64,000 nucleotides of DNA from Branchiostoma floridae (Eukaryota; Chordata; Leptocardii; Amphioxiformes; Branchiostomatidae), in the NCBI RefSeq assembly GCF_000003815.2, contig NC_049995.1, positions 12,228,061-12,292,060 on the forward strand. The letters run 5' to 3'. A program made the translations under genes and the position numbers. Below, one piece after another: positions 22,101 to 30,228 of the stretch. The notes below the pieces were generated by a model. That model did not search any database, was not told the DNA's origin, and was given only the letters and a program-made list of their open reading frames with translations. Position 1 is the stretch's first letter. Every line of letters starts with the position of its first letter.

Positions 22101-23574
22101 GAGATGGCCATGGCAACTTACTTGTCCCTATTTGGCCAAATTCTTCTCTTTTACCATCCAGCTAACACGTCTGATTGGAGACTAGTACGTTGCATGGAAC
22201 TTAGGTGTTAAATCATTGCTAGTCTCTACCAGACTCCGGATCGCTGGAAAATCGTAGAAATGGAACAAATAGAGAGGAATATAACCGGACAGGGAACAGC
22301 TCGCGATCGCGTGCTGTTCCCTGACCGGTTATATTCCTCTGGCCGGCTTACTCCTCTGATTTGTTCCATTTCTACGATTTTTCCAGCGATCCGGAGTCTG
22401 ACAGAGACTAAATCATTGCTGTGACGACTGGTTTAACGTGTCAAAAAATAATTGGTCCCTTAGGGAGGTGCTATACATGGTCCATGTCCTTTTCTGTGAT
22501 GTGTTCTGGCCTTTGTTTTCTTTAGATGGCATTACTGAGAAATCCCCGGGTGATCTTTCGTGCGATATGGCCGTATTTCTTATGGGACTGCTGTCAGAAG
22601 TAATTTCGGTTGTGACAGTTCATAAGGGGGTCTTGTCACATCATTTGGTGATTTGTTCTGTCCATGCGTGCTAGCAAGCCTGTGCTATAATGTGAAGGTA
22701 TTTCGAGGGTGTTGTCACTCTTACGACTATTTCTGTGATTCTTGTAGACTAAAAAAGTAAGGGCATTCTCAAAAGGAAACGACTATAGATGTATGTCAGT
22801 TAACTTTCAACTTTTCCAAAATCAGCTTGAGTAGTAAAGAGACAAGATTTTTAACATATCAGTCATAAAACAATACGGCAGTGAATTTATTTTTTCAGTA
22901 ACAGCAACCCATGCTATAGATATCACATTTAGTCTTATACTGAAACATTCCTTCACATATTCTACTAAAGGGACTAAAGTAAACACTTTCCAGAATGTTA
23001 CATATGGTCAACTGTTCCTAGATTCCAATGTGCACCGTTGCTACTGTTCGAATGTTTCCGACCATATACTACGTCTTATTGTGCTTCATTTCTGTGTTAA
23101 TTTATCTTCATAAAAACTTCATTTTGTTGACAAATTTATTTAAACGTTTAGATGTTGAATGACAAAAATTATAGTAAAGTATCTTTAGATTGCGCTCAAA
23201 ATTGCATACACTAAATCATGATAACATTTAATGCACTATAAGTCAAATATGTTTAAAAAACTGTCTTTTGTGTTAGCTTACTATCTAGGAGACTATCTAT
23301 ATATAGAGAAGAACGTCTATTTTCTTGCACCATTTAGTTAGAAAGTGCAGAAAATGGGGGAGGTTTGACGCCACATTCCGAAATGTCAGACTTTTTCTTT
23401 CGTCAGGTAAAAAGACTCGGTGTCGCATGTCAGCACACGACATGGCGGCCATGACAGGTGAACACACCGCCAACCTTCCACGAGAGAAGGAAAAAAAGAA
23501 ATTTCTGACAGAAAAACGGAAGTATTCTTACCTCTTCCAACTCTTGACACCCCGACTGCACCCTCCACAGCCAT
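2437..23574 (-). CDS. Death-domain adaptor-like protein with TRADD-N-associated-like module (10 exons)
   Basis: Exons in order: 23574-23532, 15982-15831, 15220-15052, 11481-11350, 5687-5592, 5196-5013, 4651-4457, 4057-3880, 3437-3319, 2914-2437. All phases agree and give 581 residues. Residues 18-103 form a death domain, with the DWKPLAKLLGL core and the MLLLWKHKKG helix. Residues 259-323 match a pattern (RGSL..V.C, TLWNQYLGG, EEEQYHR) that I associate from memory with invertebrate death-domain and NLR proteins and the TRADD-N-associated type. Residues 324-383 are Pro/Ser-rich with SP and TP sites. Residues 423-581 look helical. There is no signal peptide or membrane helix, so it is probably a cytoplasmic adaptor in cell-death or NF-kB-type signalling (inferred). 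A TTTATT at about 1911 gives a minus-strand AATAAA. The start is the only ATG joined to the first donor. Confidence 0.83.
4575..4940 (-). repeat. Tandem duplication covering part of death-domain gene exon 7
   Basis: A unit of about 181 bp is repeated. Copy one (from about 4575) contains the 5' half of exon 7 and its upstream intron, including an ATCT run. Copy two (4756-4834 plus flank) lies in intron 6 and repeats the acceptor and the first 25 or so codons with few changes. The second copy lacks the rest of the exon and a clear donor, so it is probably a non-functional pseudo-exon. Confidence 0.85.
9070..9287 (+). repeat. Inverted partner of the repeat at 1-222
   Basis: Near-perfect reverse complement of the window's first 222 bases. 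It begins with the same palindrome and runs directly into the 163-bp tandem array. It contains a diverged copy of that array's core (CGAATGACTTGAAATTT), which suggests that it is the end of the array. Confidence 0.8.
9288..9800. repeat. Tandem array, period about 163 bp
   Basis: The block TTTTTGGCTCCTGTACCC followed by a CAAATGACCTGAAATTT-like core recurs at 9309, 9472 and 9635, exactly 163 bp apart. A fourth diverged unit lies in 9075-9287. Copies differ at many positions, so the array is not recent. Reading frames here are by-products of the repeat. Confidence 0.85.
9940..10560. repeat. Second tandem array, period about 131 bp
   Basis: GTCCATTCTTGCACGGAGGG or close variants recur near 9942, 10073, 10206, 10315 and 10445. 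Each is followed about 80 bp later by GGACTGGTCTATTTT-like sequence. Spacing is 131-133 bp except for one unit shortened to about 108 bp. It directly follows the 163-bp array, and the two may belong to one composite element. Confidence 0.8.
13010..13400. repeat. Diverged direct duplication, period about 190 bp
   Basis: The sequences starting near 13018 and 13203 share GATCAG(A/G)GTTGT, GTG(A/G)CTTGAAACA(A/G)CGGGA(A/G)AACTA, AAGCTT..AGTGTTCTA and GTAGC. They look like two diverged tandem copies. A GTTT microsatellite follows at about 13432-13456. Confidence 0.7.
14505..14860 (+). mobile_element. tRNA-derived SINE
   Basis: The head resembles a tRNA, with a degraded A box (TGGCTTTATGGTTAG, about 14511) and a perfect pol III B box GGTTCGAACCC at 14554-14564. 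A non-tRNA body follows, with CGTTAAAGAACCCACCACAC at about 14733. The motif TTAAAGAACCCGCCACACAT recurs at about 61047, which suggests a family. It lies inside intron 3 of the death-domain gene. Confidence 0.72.
14889..14996. mobile_element. Short MITE with TAGCCTGGGTACCAT ends
   Basis: The 108-bp unit has 15-bp terminal inverted repeats TAGCCTGGGTACCAT. Flanks AGTACAAGG and TGTACAATG match at seven of nine positions, in keeping with an old 9-bp target duplication. The same end sequence (GGATGGTACCCAGGCTA) is present alone near 61678-61694. Confidence 0.7.
16057..16102. repeat. (AC)n microsatellite
   Basis: An uninterrupted AC run of about 46 bp in intron 1, just upstream of death-domain exon 2. 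Reading frames of repeated Cys/Val or Thr/His here are artefacts. Confidence 0.95.
16961..17098. repeat. Compound (TCTG)n / (AC)n microsatellite
   Basis: Runs of TCTG and CT pass into AC-rich sequence over about 140 bp. All reading frames across it are repeat artefacts. Confidence 0.95.
17818..18003. mobile_element. Palindromic MITE, TAGTCTC ends, 9-bp TSD
   Basis: The 186-bp element is almost one long hairpin. Ends TAGTCTCTACCA and its complement are followed by about 80 bp of inverted match through CGCTGGAAAA and CGTAGAAATGG. It is flanked by a perfect 9-bp duplication, TTCGTTAAT, at 17809-17817 and 18004-18012. A close relative lies at 22220-22410. A 9-bp duplication is usual for Mutator-like elements, but no transposase is present. 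Confidence 0.9.
18040..18530 (+). mobile_element. 3' fragment of a LINE retrotransposon
   Basis: From 18111 the frame reads CPFCPNHIEDEFHFIMECSR followed by YASLRNELF, the zinc-knuckle-like C-terminus seen in many invertebrate LINE polymerases, ending at a stop. An A/T-rich tail with CAATAAAG follows. The polymerase core is absent, so this is a 5'-truncated copy. The 153-codon frame at 18375-18836 mostly reads this tail and is not a gene. Confidence 0.7.
18531..19030. repeat. Short direct repeats around TAGGTCGAGTG
   Basis: Variants of TAGGTC(G/A)AGTGACGA(C/T)GAAAAA occur near 18691, 18847 and 18982, with a weaker match near 18535, at spacings of about 135-155 bp. They look like a decayed tandem array next to the LINE fragment. 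Confidence 0.6.
20162..20739 (+). mobile_element. Internally deleted mariner transposon
   Basis: Terminal inverted repeats CGAGGGGCGTGCAATAAGTA (with small differences) are flanked by TA on both sides (20160-20161, 20740-20741), the mariner target duplication. The element is 578 bp where a full mariner is about 1.3 kb. It keeps the start and end of the transposase gene with the middle missing. It sits in intron 1 of the death-domain gene. Confidence 0.92.
20345..20671 (+). pseudogene. Mariner transposase remnant
   Basis: The first 75 or so codons give the mariner helix-turn-helix region (AVIRFLYLKGRTPKK, DDAPSYDLVKRW, APRPGRPS). After about 20580 the frame of origin is lost, and the transposase C-terminus is read in another frame (GVQSCIKRWEKCITLGDS, ending at a stop). 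The catalytic DDD region is missing, so the product cannot transpose DNA. Confidence 0.9.
21959..22184. mobile_element. MITE with TAGTCTC ends, perfect 9-bp TSD
   Basis: The 226-bp unit begins TAGTCTC and ends GAGACTA. GTACGTTGC is duplicated exactly at 21950-21958 and 22185-22193. The interior holds TTGGCCAAA-type inverted motifs but is less palindromic than its neighbours. The next family member starts only 36 bp downstream. Confidence 0.85.
22220..22410. mobile_element. Palindromic MITE, TAGTCTC ends, perfect 9-bp TSD
   Basis: A close relative of the element at 17818-18003. The 191-bp hairpin has a perfect inner stem (AGGGAACAGC and its complement around GATCGC). AATCATTGC is duplicated at 22211-22219 and 22411-22419. 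Confidence 0.92.
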
Positions 23575-23583
23575 ACTGATCAC

Positions 23584-23607
23584 CTAGGTAGCGTTGATAG
23601 AAGCCAT
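23584..23607 (-). promoter_or_regulatory. Upstream ORF in the 5' leader of the death-domain gene
   Basis: Ten bases before the proposed start codon ends a short frame, MASINAT-stop, whose ATG (GCGCCATGG) has a strong Kozak context. If the leader reaches this far, it could lower translation of the main frame. The transcription start is unknown. Confidence 0.5.
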
Positions 23608-23619
23608 GGCGCGGGAAAA

Positions 23620-25332
23620 ATCCACAAAACGTCGTCTGAAAGTCCTGACCAAAAAAAGTCGTCTGATCCGCCTGTCAATCTGTAGACGGAGTGATCGGGT
23701 CGTGCGGCGGCAGGAACCGGCGTCCGTATACAATGACCTGGGTGTTTATACTCCCCCACTCACTTGATACGCCCCTTGTATATCACTTTCCTGTGGTCCT
23801 GAATGCCTGTTTAGAAAGCCCCGGCGTCTAACGTTTCCCGCATCTTTTGTGTTTGCTCAAAGGGGTTTACAGCAAACGTGCGCAAGCCGAGAGAGAGGAT
23901 TGTGTTGTAGTACTAGTTCTGCATGGAGCCCTCAAGCTAAACTATGGGCACTGCGCATGTATGGACCCCCAAACAATGGCAGTCACGTGACAACAGGTGG
24001 TTAGACGTCTTGGCCAGGTGAAGGAGTGACGTCATGCCGACTTGCGTGTGGAGTCGGGGTTTTAATCTGTTGGCACAACAGAAACTGTCACAGCAAGAAT
24101 GACGGACTGCAAAATGGTGACCCTAAAAGTACCGACGATGTACTTAACAACAGTATTACGCGGTGTATTGTTAAAAGTAAAACAAATATATGATTCTTTC
24201 TTCTTTGAAATCAATCACATAAATCAATAGAGAACGATCTGTATACTAATATTTAGTTTAACCGCAAACTGTGCTGTGCTTTCATATTTGTACGGGAATC
24301 AAACCAGTGCCCGTCCATGTCCACAAATGATTTTGAATTTCAGTTTTTAAGACAAAAATGACCACAGGGCAGAAAGTTTCAGATTAGGTAAGACGCCATT
24401 CTATATTTCTGGCGTCAAATGAAATTATACTTTCATAAACGAATGGCAATCAAGTTGGGATTGAAATATACAGTGTCAATTTTAGTTGACCAAAGAAATA
24501 TTCGGAAAGGAAAACTACTTACCAAGTCGTGTAAATGTATCACACGTAAGTACATACAAACTCTACAAGAGTATATCACTTCGCTTGCAAAAAAAGCTGT
24601 CTTGTCGCAGTTTAGTTGAAACTTCAGTAAACTCACCGTAAGTTCACGTGTACAAAGGTCTCAGAAATTGAATCCCTAAGTCAATTGCAAACATCGAAAA
24701 GCCCTCGAACTTTGTAGTGTTTGCTCCCCTGTCATGCAAGAATTTCGCAAAGTCCAAAGGTTTAATTTGCTAGCGCCGGAGAAAATTCAAGTGGAGTGTG
24801 TAGACTATAATATGAAGTTGTTACATTTCTTAAGTTGTCAGTAAATAGTGACTTTGATTTTCTGTAGAACATATAATTGATAGAACGCAAGCAAGAGGGA
24901 CTATTCGTTTTCATGTTTTGGGAATACATAGTGATATATTACTTCAGATCTTTCATCCTGGCTTCCAAAAAAATCGTTCCCATAGCAACGGATGGAAAAA
25001 GGCGTCATGTGTCAACACCGATTCAAAATTGTCAACATCTTAATTACAACATTGAAGATAAAAGCCGGAATCATGCCTGGACAGCCATTCTAGACCTCCC
25101 CTTCAGTTTAGACCTCTCTCCTTTAGCCCAAAAAAAACCCCTTTCTCTCACTACCCCCTTCTACCCCTGTTATAGTCTAGGGGGTGGGTACCGGTACAGA
25201 ACATTCAGGTCCAGGTCCAGTTTCCCTACACAAAAATTTGTTTTGTAGTGTATCCGAGTCGCGACTCCCACTGGCGTTTTACAATCCTACAAGGCCTTTG
25301 TACGGTTGACTGCAAACCTATTAGAAATGACT
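23620..25332. other. Region upstream of the death-domain gene
   Basis: The first few hundred bases (23640-24050) are the most G/C-rich here and probably include the promoter. The rest is A/T-rich with no supported gene. Confidence 0.5.
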
Positions 25333-26072
25333 ATACACTGTGCGAAAGGGTGTGATTTCCGGACAAAGTCGGAGTTGACATATTTTTGGACATGCTAAAT
25401 ATTCGGACTGTGTCCGGGCACGATGTTCAATATTTCCCATATCTGGAAATATCATGAGTCAGGAATTGTCTTGTTATGTATCCGGACAAATAAGACTTTC
25501 CTGCTTTTCAAGATACGCGCCATTGACGTTTCTTGCCTCCGAATACGTGATATGTTCTACATTCTTTACATATCCAAGGTCCATATATTTCGATAAGGAA
25601 TACCCGGGCAAATTAGGAGTTTGCACGAAGCATGATGTGCATTATTTCTGGGCCATTGTCAGATGACATTTTCAATTCATTATGTCTCAGAATATCATGA
25701 GTCATGAAATGTTTCAGCACATGCCCGGACGGATAGAATTTCCCGTTCTTCCGAATACGTGTCAGGGACGTTTCATGTTTTCGAATACATACTATTTTCT
25801 TTTCTTTCCATTTACGAGACATATCCGCGACAGATATTCCATGGATTAGTTTTAGGACAGATTCGAAGTTAGCATATTCTGACCGTTACCGACAAAGGTA
25901 TTCTATACGTGAATTGTGAATCGGTGATTGTTTTATTGCGCATCTGAACAATAAGACTGCATTTTTTTGCCGAAATTTTCGCTCCTTCCGAATTCATATT
26001 CCGTTCCATTTACGACAGATGTCCAAAACAGAAACATTCCAGAGATCAGTTTTCGGACAACTTAATGGTTAA

Positions 26073-27019
26073 CCCTATTCAGACCGGGCTTTTTTGGTCA
26101 TCCCTGGACCGGGGGGGGGCCTTTGAGGCCCTCCACTTTGAAGTCCTCTAACTCTTGAACGACGTACCGTAGGGCCACCAAATTTTCAGGACATGATATC
26201 GACATAATATCTGACGAGTATTTGACGTTTGACGTTACGTTTACGTAAGATGACGTAATTATGACGTCATAAATTTGATTATATTGGCCGGACCCATGAA
26301 AAAAGGGTATTCTCAGACAACTTCAAGTTATACTACAAAAATGTAACAACAAGTGCAGATAACAGAATAATAATGTTTATTACGACTGGTATTGCCAATA
26401 GCAACATCGATGACGTCATAGTGACGTTATAAAATGACGTCATGCACATCTAAGATACGAGTTAGGCTCTGCCATATTATATCCACTACCTTGAATTTTT
26501 CAAACTACTTTTTTTGCAACAAATAATCACAAAGGGCAATGGAAATAGACTAAATTCATTCATTTAGATGGTCTTTGATGAAAAAATACCAGGTAGTTAC
26601 AAATTTTAAGGGATAATTAGCTTGTTATTCTTGATCTGGCCATACGGTCCGCCATCTTGGATTTTGGGCAGATGACGTCATCAAATTAGCATAATTTATG
26701 CATATATAATTATGAAAGATATGCTAAATAATATGAGATTTTATTTATGTAACAAAATAGCAGTAATATAGCAAATAAATGTGAAAAATACATTGTTAGA
26801 ACCAAAAATAGTGATTTTTGGCAAAACTGCCTGTCAGCAAACGGTTGCCATGGCAACACGAAAAATGGAAAATTTGTCAAACTTCGTAAAATTGTTGCCA
26901 ACAATATTTTAGGAAAACTCGCCAAATTTGGTGGCTTTAGCGTAAGGCGTTCTGGCGTTATAGAACATCGAAGTTGGCGCGGGCCTCAAAAGCCCCCCCC
27001 CCCCCCGGTCTGAATAGGG
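26073..27019. mobile_element. piggyBac-type non-autonomous element (nested)
   Basis: TTAA is present at both borders (26069-26072, 27020-27023). The inverted ends begin CCCTATTCAGACCGGG, followed by G-rich and GGCCT(T/C)..GAGGCCC sequence. TTAA targets and CCC ends are the mark of piggyBac elements. The 947-bp interior has many TGACGTCA-like motifs and no transposase. It was inserted into the CACTG element, so it is the younger of the two. Confidence 0.9.
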
Positions 27020-27324
27020 TTAACAAATTACTTTTCTTGTCATACATGAATCTGAGATTGTTTTGTTAGGTATCCTTAAAAAGGTTTCCTATCTTGTCAA
27101 ATACACGTCATTAACGTTTTTGCTTCTGTATATGTGTTTTTATTCTACAACGAGTATGCCCGATGTCAATGTATGTTTACTCTTTAATTTTCTGGTAATT
27201 GAAGCTTAAGCTTCCATATACATGTGCAAATATACTGACATCGACATTTACAATCAAATGACACAGAAAGCAATTTTTGCGATGGTAACAATTATGAGTC
27301 AAGTATTATTGTTTCTTTGCATGT

Positions 27325-27710
27325 CCGGACAATATCTTGAACAAAGTTCAGTCAAAACACTCCACCCCAGCGGTGCAGTTTGGGATAGGTCCATATCCGG
27401 ACAATATCTTGAACAAAGTTCAGTCAAAACACTCCACCCCAGCGGTGCAGTTTGGGATAGGTCCATATCCGGACAATATCATGAATAAAGTTCAGTCAAA
27501 ACACTCCACCCCAGCGGTGCAGTTTGGGATAGGTCCATATCCGGACAATATCTTGAACAAAGTTCAGTCAAAACACTCCACCCCAGCGGTGCAGTTTGGG
27601 ATAGGTCCATATCCGGACAATATCTTGAAAAAGTTCAGTCAAAACACTCCACACCAGCGGTGCAGTTTGGGATAGGTCCATATCCGGACAATATCATGAC
27701 AAAAACTCAC
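27325..27710. repeat. Five-copy 72-bp tandem repeat
   Basis: A 72-bp unit beginning CCGGACAATATCTTGAACAA is repeated about five times with very few differences. Because 72 is divisible by three, reading frames stay open across it and yield 24-residue protein repeats (QSKHSTPAVQFGIGPYPDNI), but no start or splice context supports coding. The unit includes the element's TATCCGGACAATATC motif, so the array probably grew from a subterminal repeat. Confidence 0.92.
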
Positions 27711-27764
27711 TCATGATATTGAATACCAGCGTTGCTGTGTGCGAATGGCCCACATCCGGACAAT

Positions 27765-27926
27765 ATCACGAGGCAACTTCACTCGTAAAGCGGTTATGCA
27801 AGCTGTGCAAAGTGCCGAGCAGACCAGTACGTTGGCATGTCAACGGTGCGCCTACTGGGACAGTCGTTGCAGATAACAGCCTACACCGAGCCACGGCGTT
27901 TGCTGCTGTGTACAACTTTGTAACTG
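27765..27926 (+). CDS. Possible exon inside the CACTG element
   Basis: An open frame runs to ...FAAVYNFVTG and then a good donor (CTG|GTAAGTA at about 27926). It contains KRLCKLCKVPSRPVRW. I do not recognise it. It may be part of a transposon gene or captured host sequence, continuing beyond the 28774-28873 gap. Confidence 0.3.
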
Positions 27927-28773
27927 GTAAGTACATGATGCATTTATTCACAAAAATAATGCACAATGCCATGTGTTTCCGTGAAACAGGCATGATGGAT
28001 GACACTAACTTGCTTGGAACCATCTGGAGGAGTCCTTAGGTAACAAGACTATATTAGGAAGTCACATGACTTGACTAGACCAATAGTAGACCAGCTGGTG
28101 ACAGCAGTTAGGTTTGAAACTAGATTTGAATCTCAGTTGGCGCTGCCGCTAGCCGCTACCGGGCCAAGAAGTGAGTAGTGTAGCTCTCTAGTACATAGAT
28201 TGTATATACACAGCAGTTACCGTTCTTAGTTCCGTATGTGTCTGTCAGCAATGTCTGTTATCCCTTCTTAGTGTTTTGTGTATTTAATAATTAGTAGTGT
28301 GATCTCTTTGTAAAGATTGTTGTATGATAGATCACTTCTCTTTCAGCTGGAACCCCCGCGTGTCATCCCCGGCTTGTTTACAAATTGCCCGTTCCATAGT
28401 TAGTTAAATTCTCATATTATTTTGTGCTGTATGTGCCGTAACGGCTGCTTCTAAACTTTCCTGTCCTGTTGTTTTGACTGGCTAAATCTTTAATAGAACC
28501 AAGGAGAAACTGTAATCTCCTCACTAGGACCAATGTGATTGTGTGCATATAAAATTCCATTCGTTCTCTGGGGGTCCTTATCTGTGCCATCTGTGTGGCC
28601 CGCACCCTTTGATGATAGCCGACTCCATATTCCTGCCTTTGTCCCCCGTCTTGTCCTGCTGTGATTTTTATGGCCGTGTTGTTTGAATAATTTTACATCT
28701 ACCGTTCATGGGTTCGGGGCAGTTACTAGCCGTTTTTTTTCATTCCAGCCGCTGAGCCTCTGTTTCCCAATCG

Positions 28774-28873
28774 NNNNNNNNNNNNNNNNNNNNNNNNNNN
28801 NNNNNNNNNNNNNNNNNNNNNNNNNNNNNNNNNNNNNNNNNNNNNNNNNNNNNNNNNNNNNNNNNNNNNNNNN
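28774..28873. other. Assembly gap (100 N)
   Basis: Exactly 100 N, so its true size is probably unknown. It lies between the two possible exons of the CACTG element. Confidence 1.
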
Positions 28874-28939
28874 AGAACAAATCTATCCAACATTCTTTGC
28901 CGACGACCGAGGCCTACCTCCTGGTAACACTTACGACAG

Positions 28940-29221
28940 TCTGTGCCCGGTGACGTTGCATCCTGCCAGAACTGTTTCTACTCTGAAGACGGACAGTGCC
29001 TGGACTATGCAATGGAGCGGACTGTCCTCGAGACGTGCCGTCGATATTGCGGGGTCTTGCCAGAGCATCTTCCGTCGCCAATGATCGTCCACTACCACAA
29101 AGACGCAGAAGAGGGCGCCCGGACGATGATTCCACAGTCAACACGATACGGACTTATAGAGGACTTGAAAATGGACTGTCGTACTGATTTCGTAATGACA
29201 TTTTTATCCTACGAATATTGA
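28940..29221 (+). CDS. Cysteine-containing terminal exon of unknown gene in CACTG element
   Basis: Following an AG at 28938-28939, an open frame of 93 residues runs to TGA. It has a Cys cluster (SCQNCFYSEDGQCLDYA, then ETCRRYC) and a regular C-terminus (LIEDLKMDCRTDFVMTFLSYEY). An in-frame TAA lies just upstream, so it would need the splice site. Amino-acid usage looks coding-like, but I know no family for it. It could be the end of a transposon protein or a captured host exon. Confidence 0.4.
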   Translation, partial: SVPGDVASCQNCFYSEDGQCLDYAMERTVLETCRRYCGVLPEHLPSPMIVHYHKDAEEGARTMIPQSTRYGLIEDLKMDCRTDFVMTFLSYEY

Positions 29222-29748
29222 TTTGTATGGTTTATAAACGTTAGACTTGTGTCGGATACTGTACATTTGATATCGTACATTTAAACTGATCAGTTTTGTT
29301 ATGATGTTATTGACTTGGGCCTGATATTATTGGATCTGACAGTGAACTGTTTAACTTTGGCTTCATTCGAGCTTCACTTTTTGTGAAGACCAATGAGGTT
29401 GTAGTGAGCTAAAACTTCCTTGGTAAGAATAAGAGACAAATGCATATTGATTTGCCCCTTGACGTTAACATGATCTGTTCCTCCACATAATGCATTTGTT
29501 GTGATACTTGTGTCATCTGATTTATACAGGAAAGTCTTTGAAAAGCTTTCACAAAATGTAGCCTTACCGAGTTAGCATTTTCGGGGTTAAAACGGACAGG
29601 AAACGTTAAATATTAGGTATTTAGCATGATCGTAAAGTTACTGGATATTCTGAAATAATGTGTTGTATTGTTCCTATGATGTTTCAGTATATCTTAAGTT
29701 TATGCAACCTTTCCGGGGCGTAATAGCCCCGAACGCGCTCAGAAAATA

Positions 29749-30110
29749 TGAAATATTCGGAACGTGTTTTGTCTCCAAAGAGTCCTAGAACGTTCCATTA
29801 CTTGAAATCCGGATATGCGACATGATTATATGGTCCCATTCTTGACTCCTGAAATTATCCGGATTAATACGAAATATTCGGAACGTGATTTGTATCCAAA
29901 GAGTCCGAACACGTTCCATTACTGGAAATCCGAATATGAGACGTAATTATTTGGTCCCGTTCCGGACTTCTGAAATTATCCGGATATATACGAAATATTC
30001 GGAACGTGGTTTGTCTCCAAAGAGTCCGAAAACGTTCCATTACTGGAAATCCGGATATGAGGCAGGAATTAAATGGTCCCGTTCCGGACTCCTGAAATTT
30101 TCCGAAAACG
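29749..30110. repeat. 120-bp tandem repeat, about three copies
   Basis: Units beginning CGAAATATTCGGAACGTG start near 29749, 29869 and 29989. Each includes TCCAAAGAGTCC, CGTTCCATTACT and ATCCGGATAT. They form the right-hand subterminal region of the CACTG element. Confidence 0.88.
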
Positions 30111-30228
30111 CAGGGGAGTCATGTCAGATTTCGTCCGGATATTGTCCGGATATATCCAGAAACGGTCCCGATCCGGATGAATACAAACATAGAAACGTCC
30201 GGAAATGATACCCTTTCGCACAGTGATA

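Larger units (their letters stand above)
15983..23531. other. Intron 1 of the death-domain gene
   Basis: A 7.5-kb intron containing microsatellites, three MITEs of one family, a LINE 3' end, short direct repeats and a deleted mariner, each listed separately. The remaining sequence shows no exon I can support. Confidence 0.6.
25336..30225. mobile_element. 4.9-kb DNA transposon-like element with CACTG ends
   Basis: The left end CACTGTGCGAAAGGGT(G)T and the right end, which reads ACCCTTTCGCACAGTG, are inverted repeats that continue into ATTTCCGGAC. ATA flanks both sides (25333-25335, 30226-30228). Both end regions are crowded with TCCGGA and TATCCGGACAATAT-like motifs in both orientations, as is usual for CACTA/Chapaev-type subterminal repeats. 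CACTG ends with a 3-bp duplication suggest that superfamily. No transposase is recognisable. A 100-N gap (28774-28873) and a nested MITE interrupt it. Confidence 0.78.

Noticed and set aside
27222-27675. Protein with 24-residue repeats
   Set aside because: It follows from a 72-bp tandem repeat in a transposon. All frames stay open because the period is divisible by three.
27325-27710. CRISPR-like array
   Set aside because: Tandem repeat without spacers, in a eukaryotic transposon.
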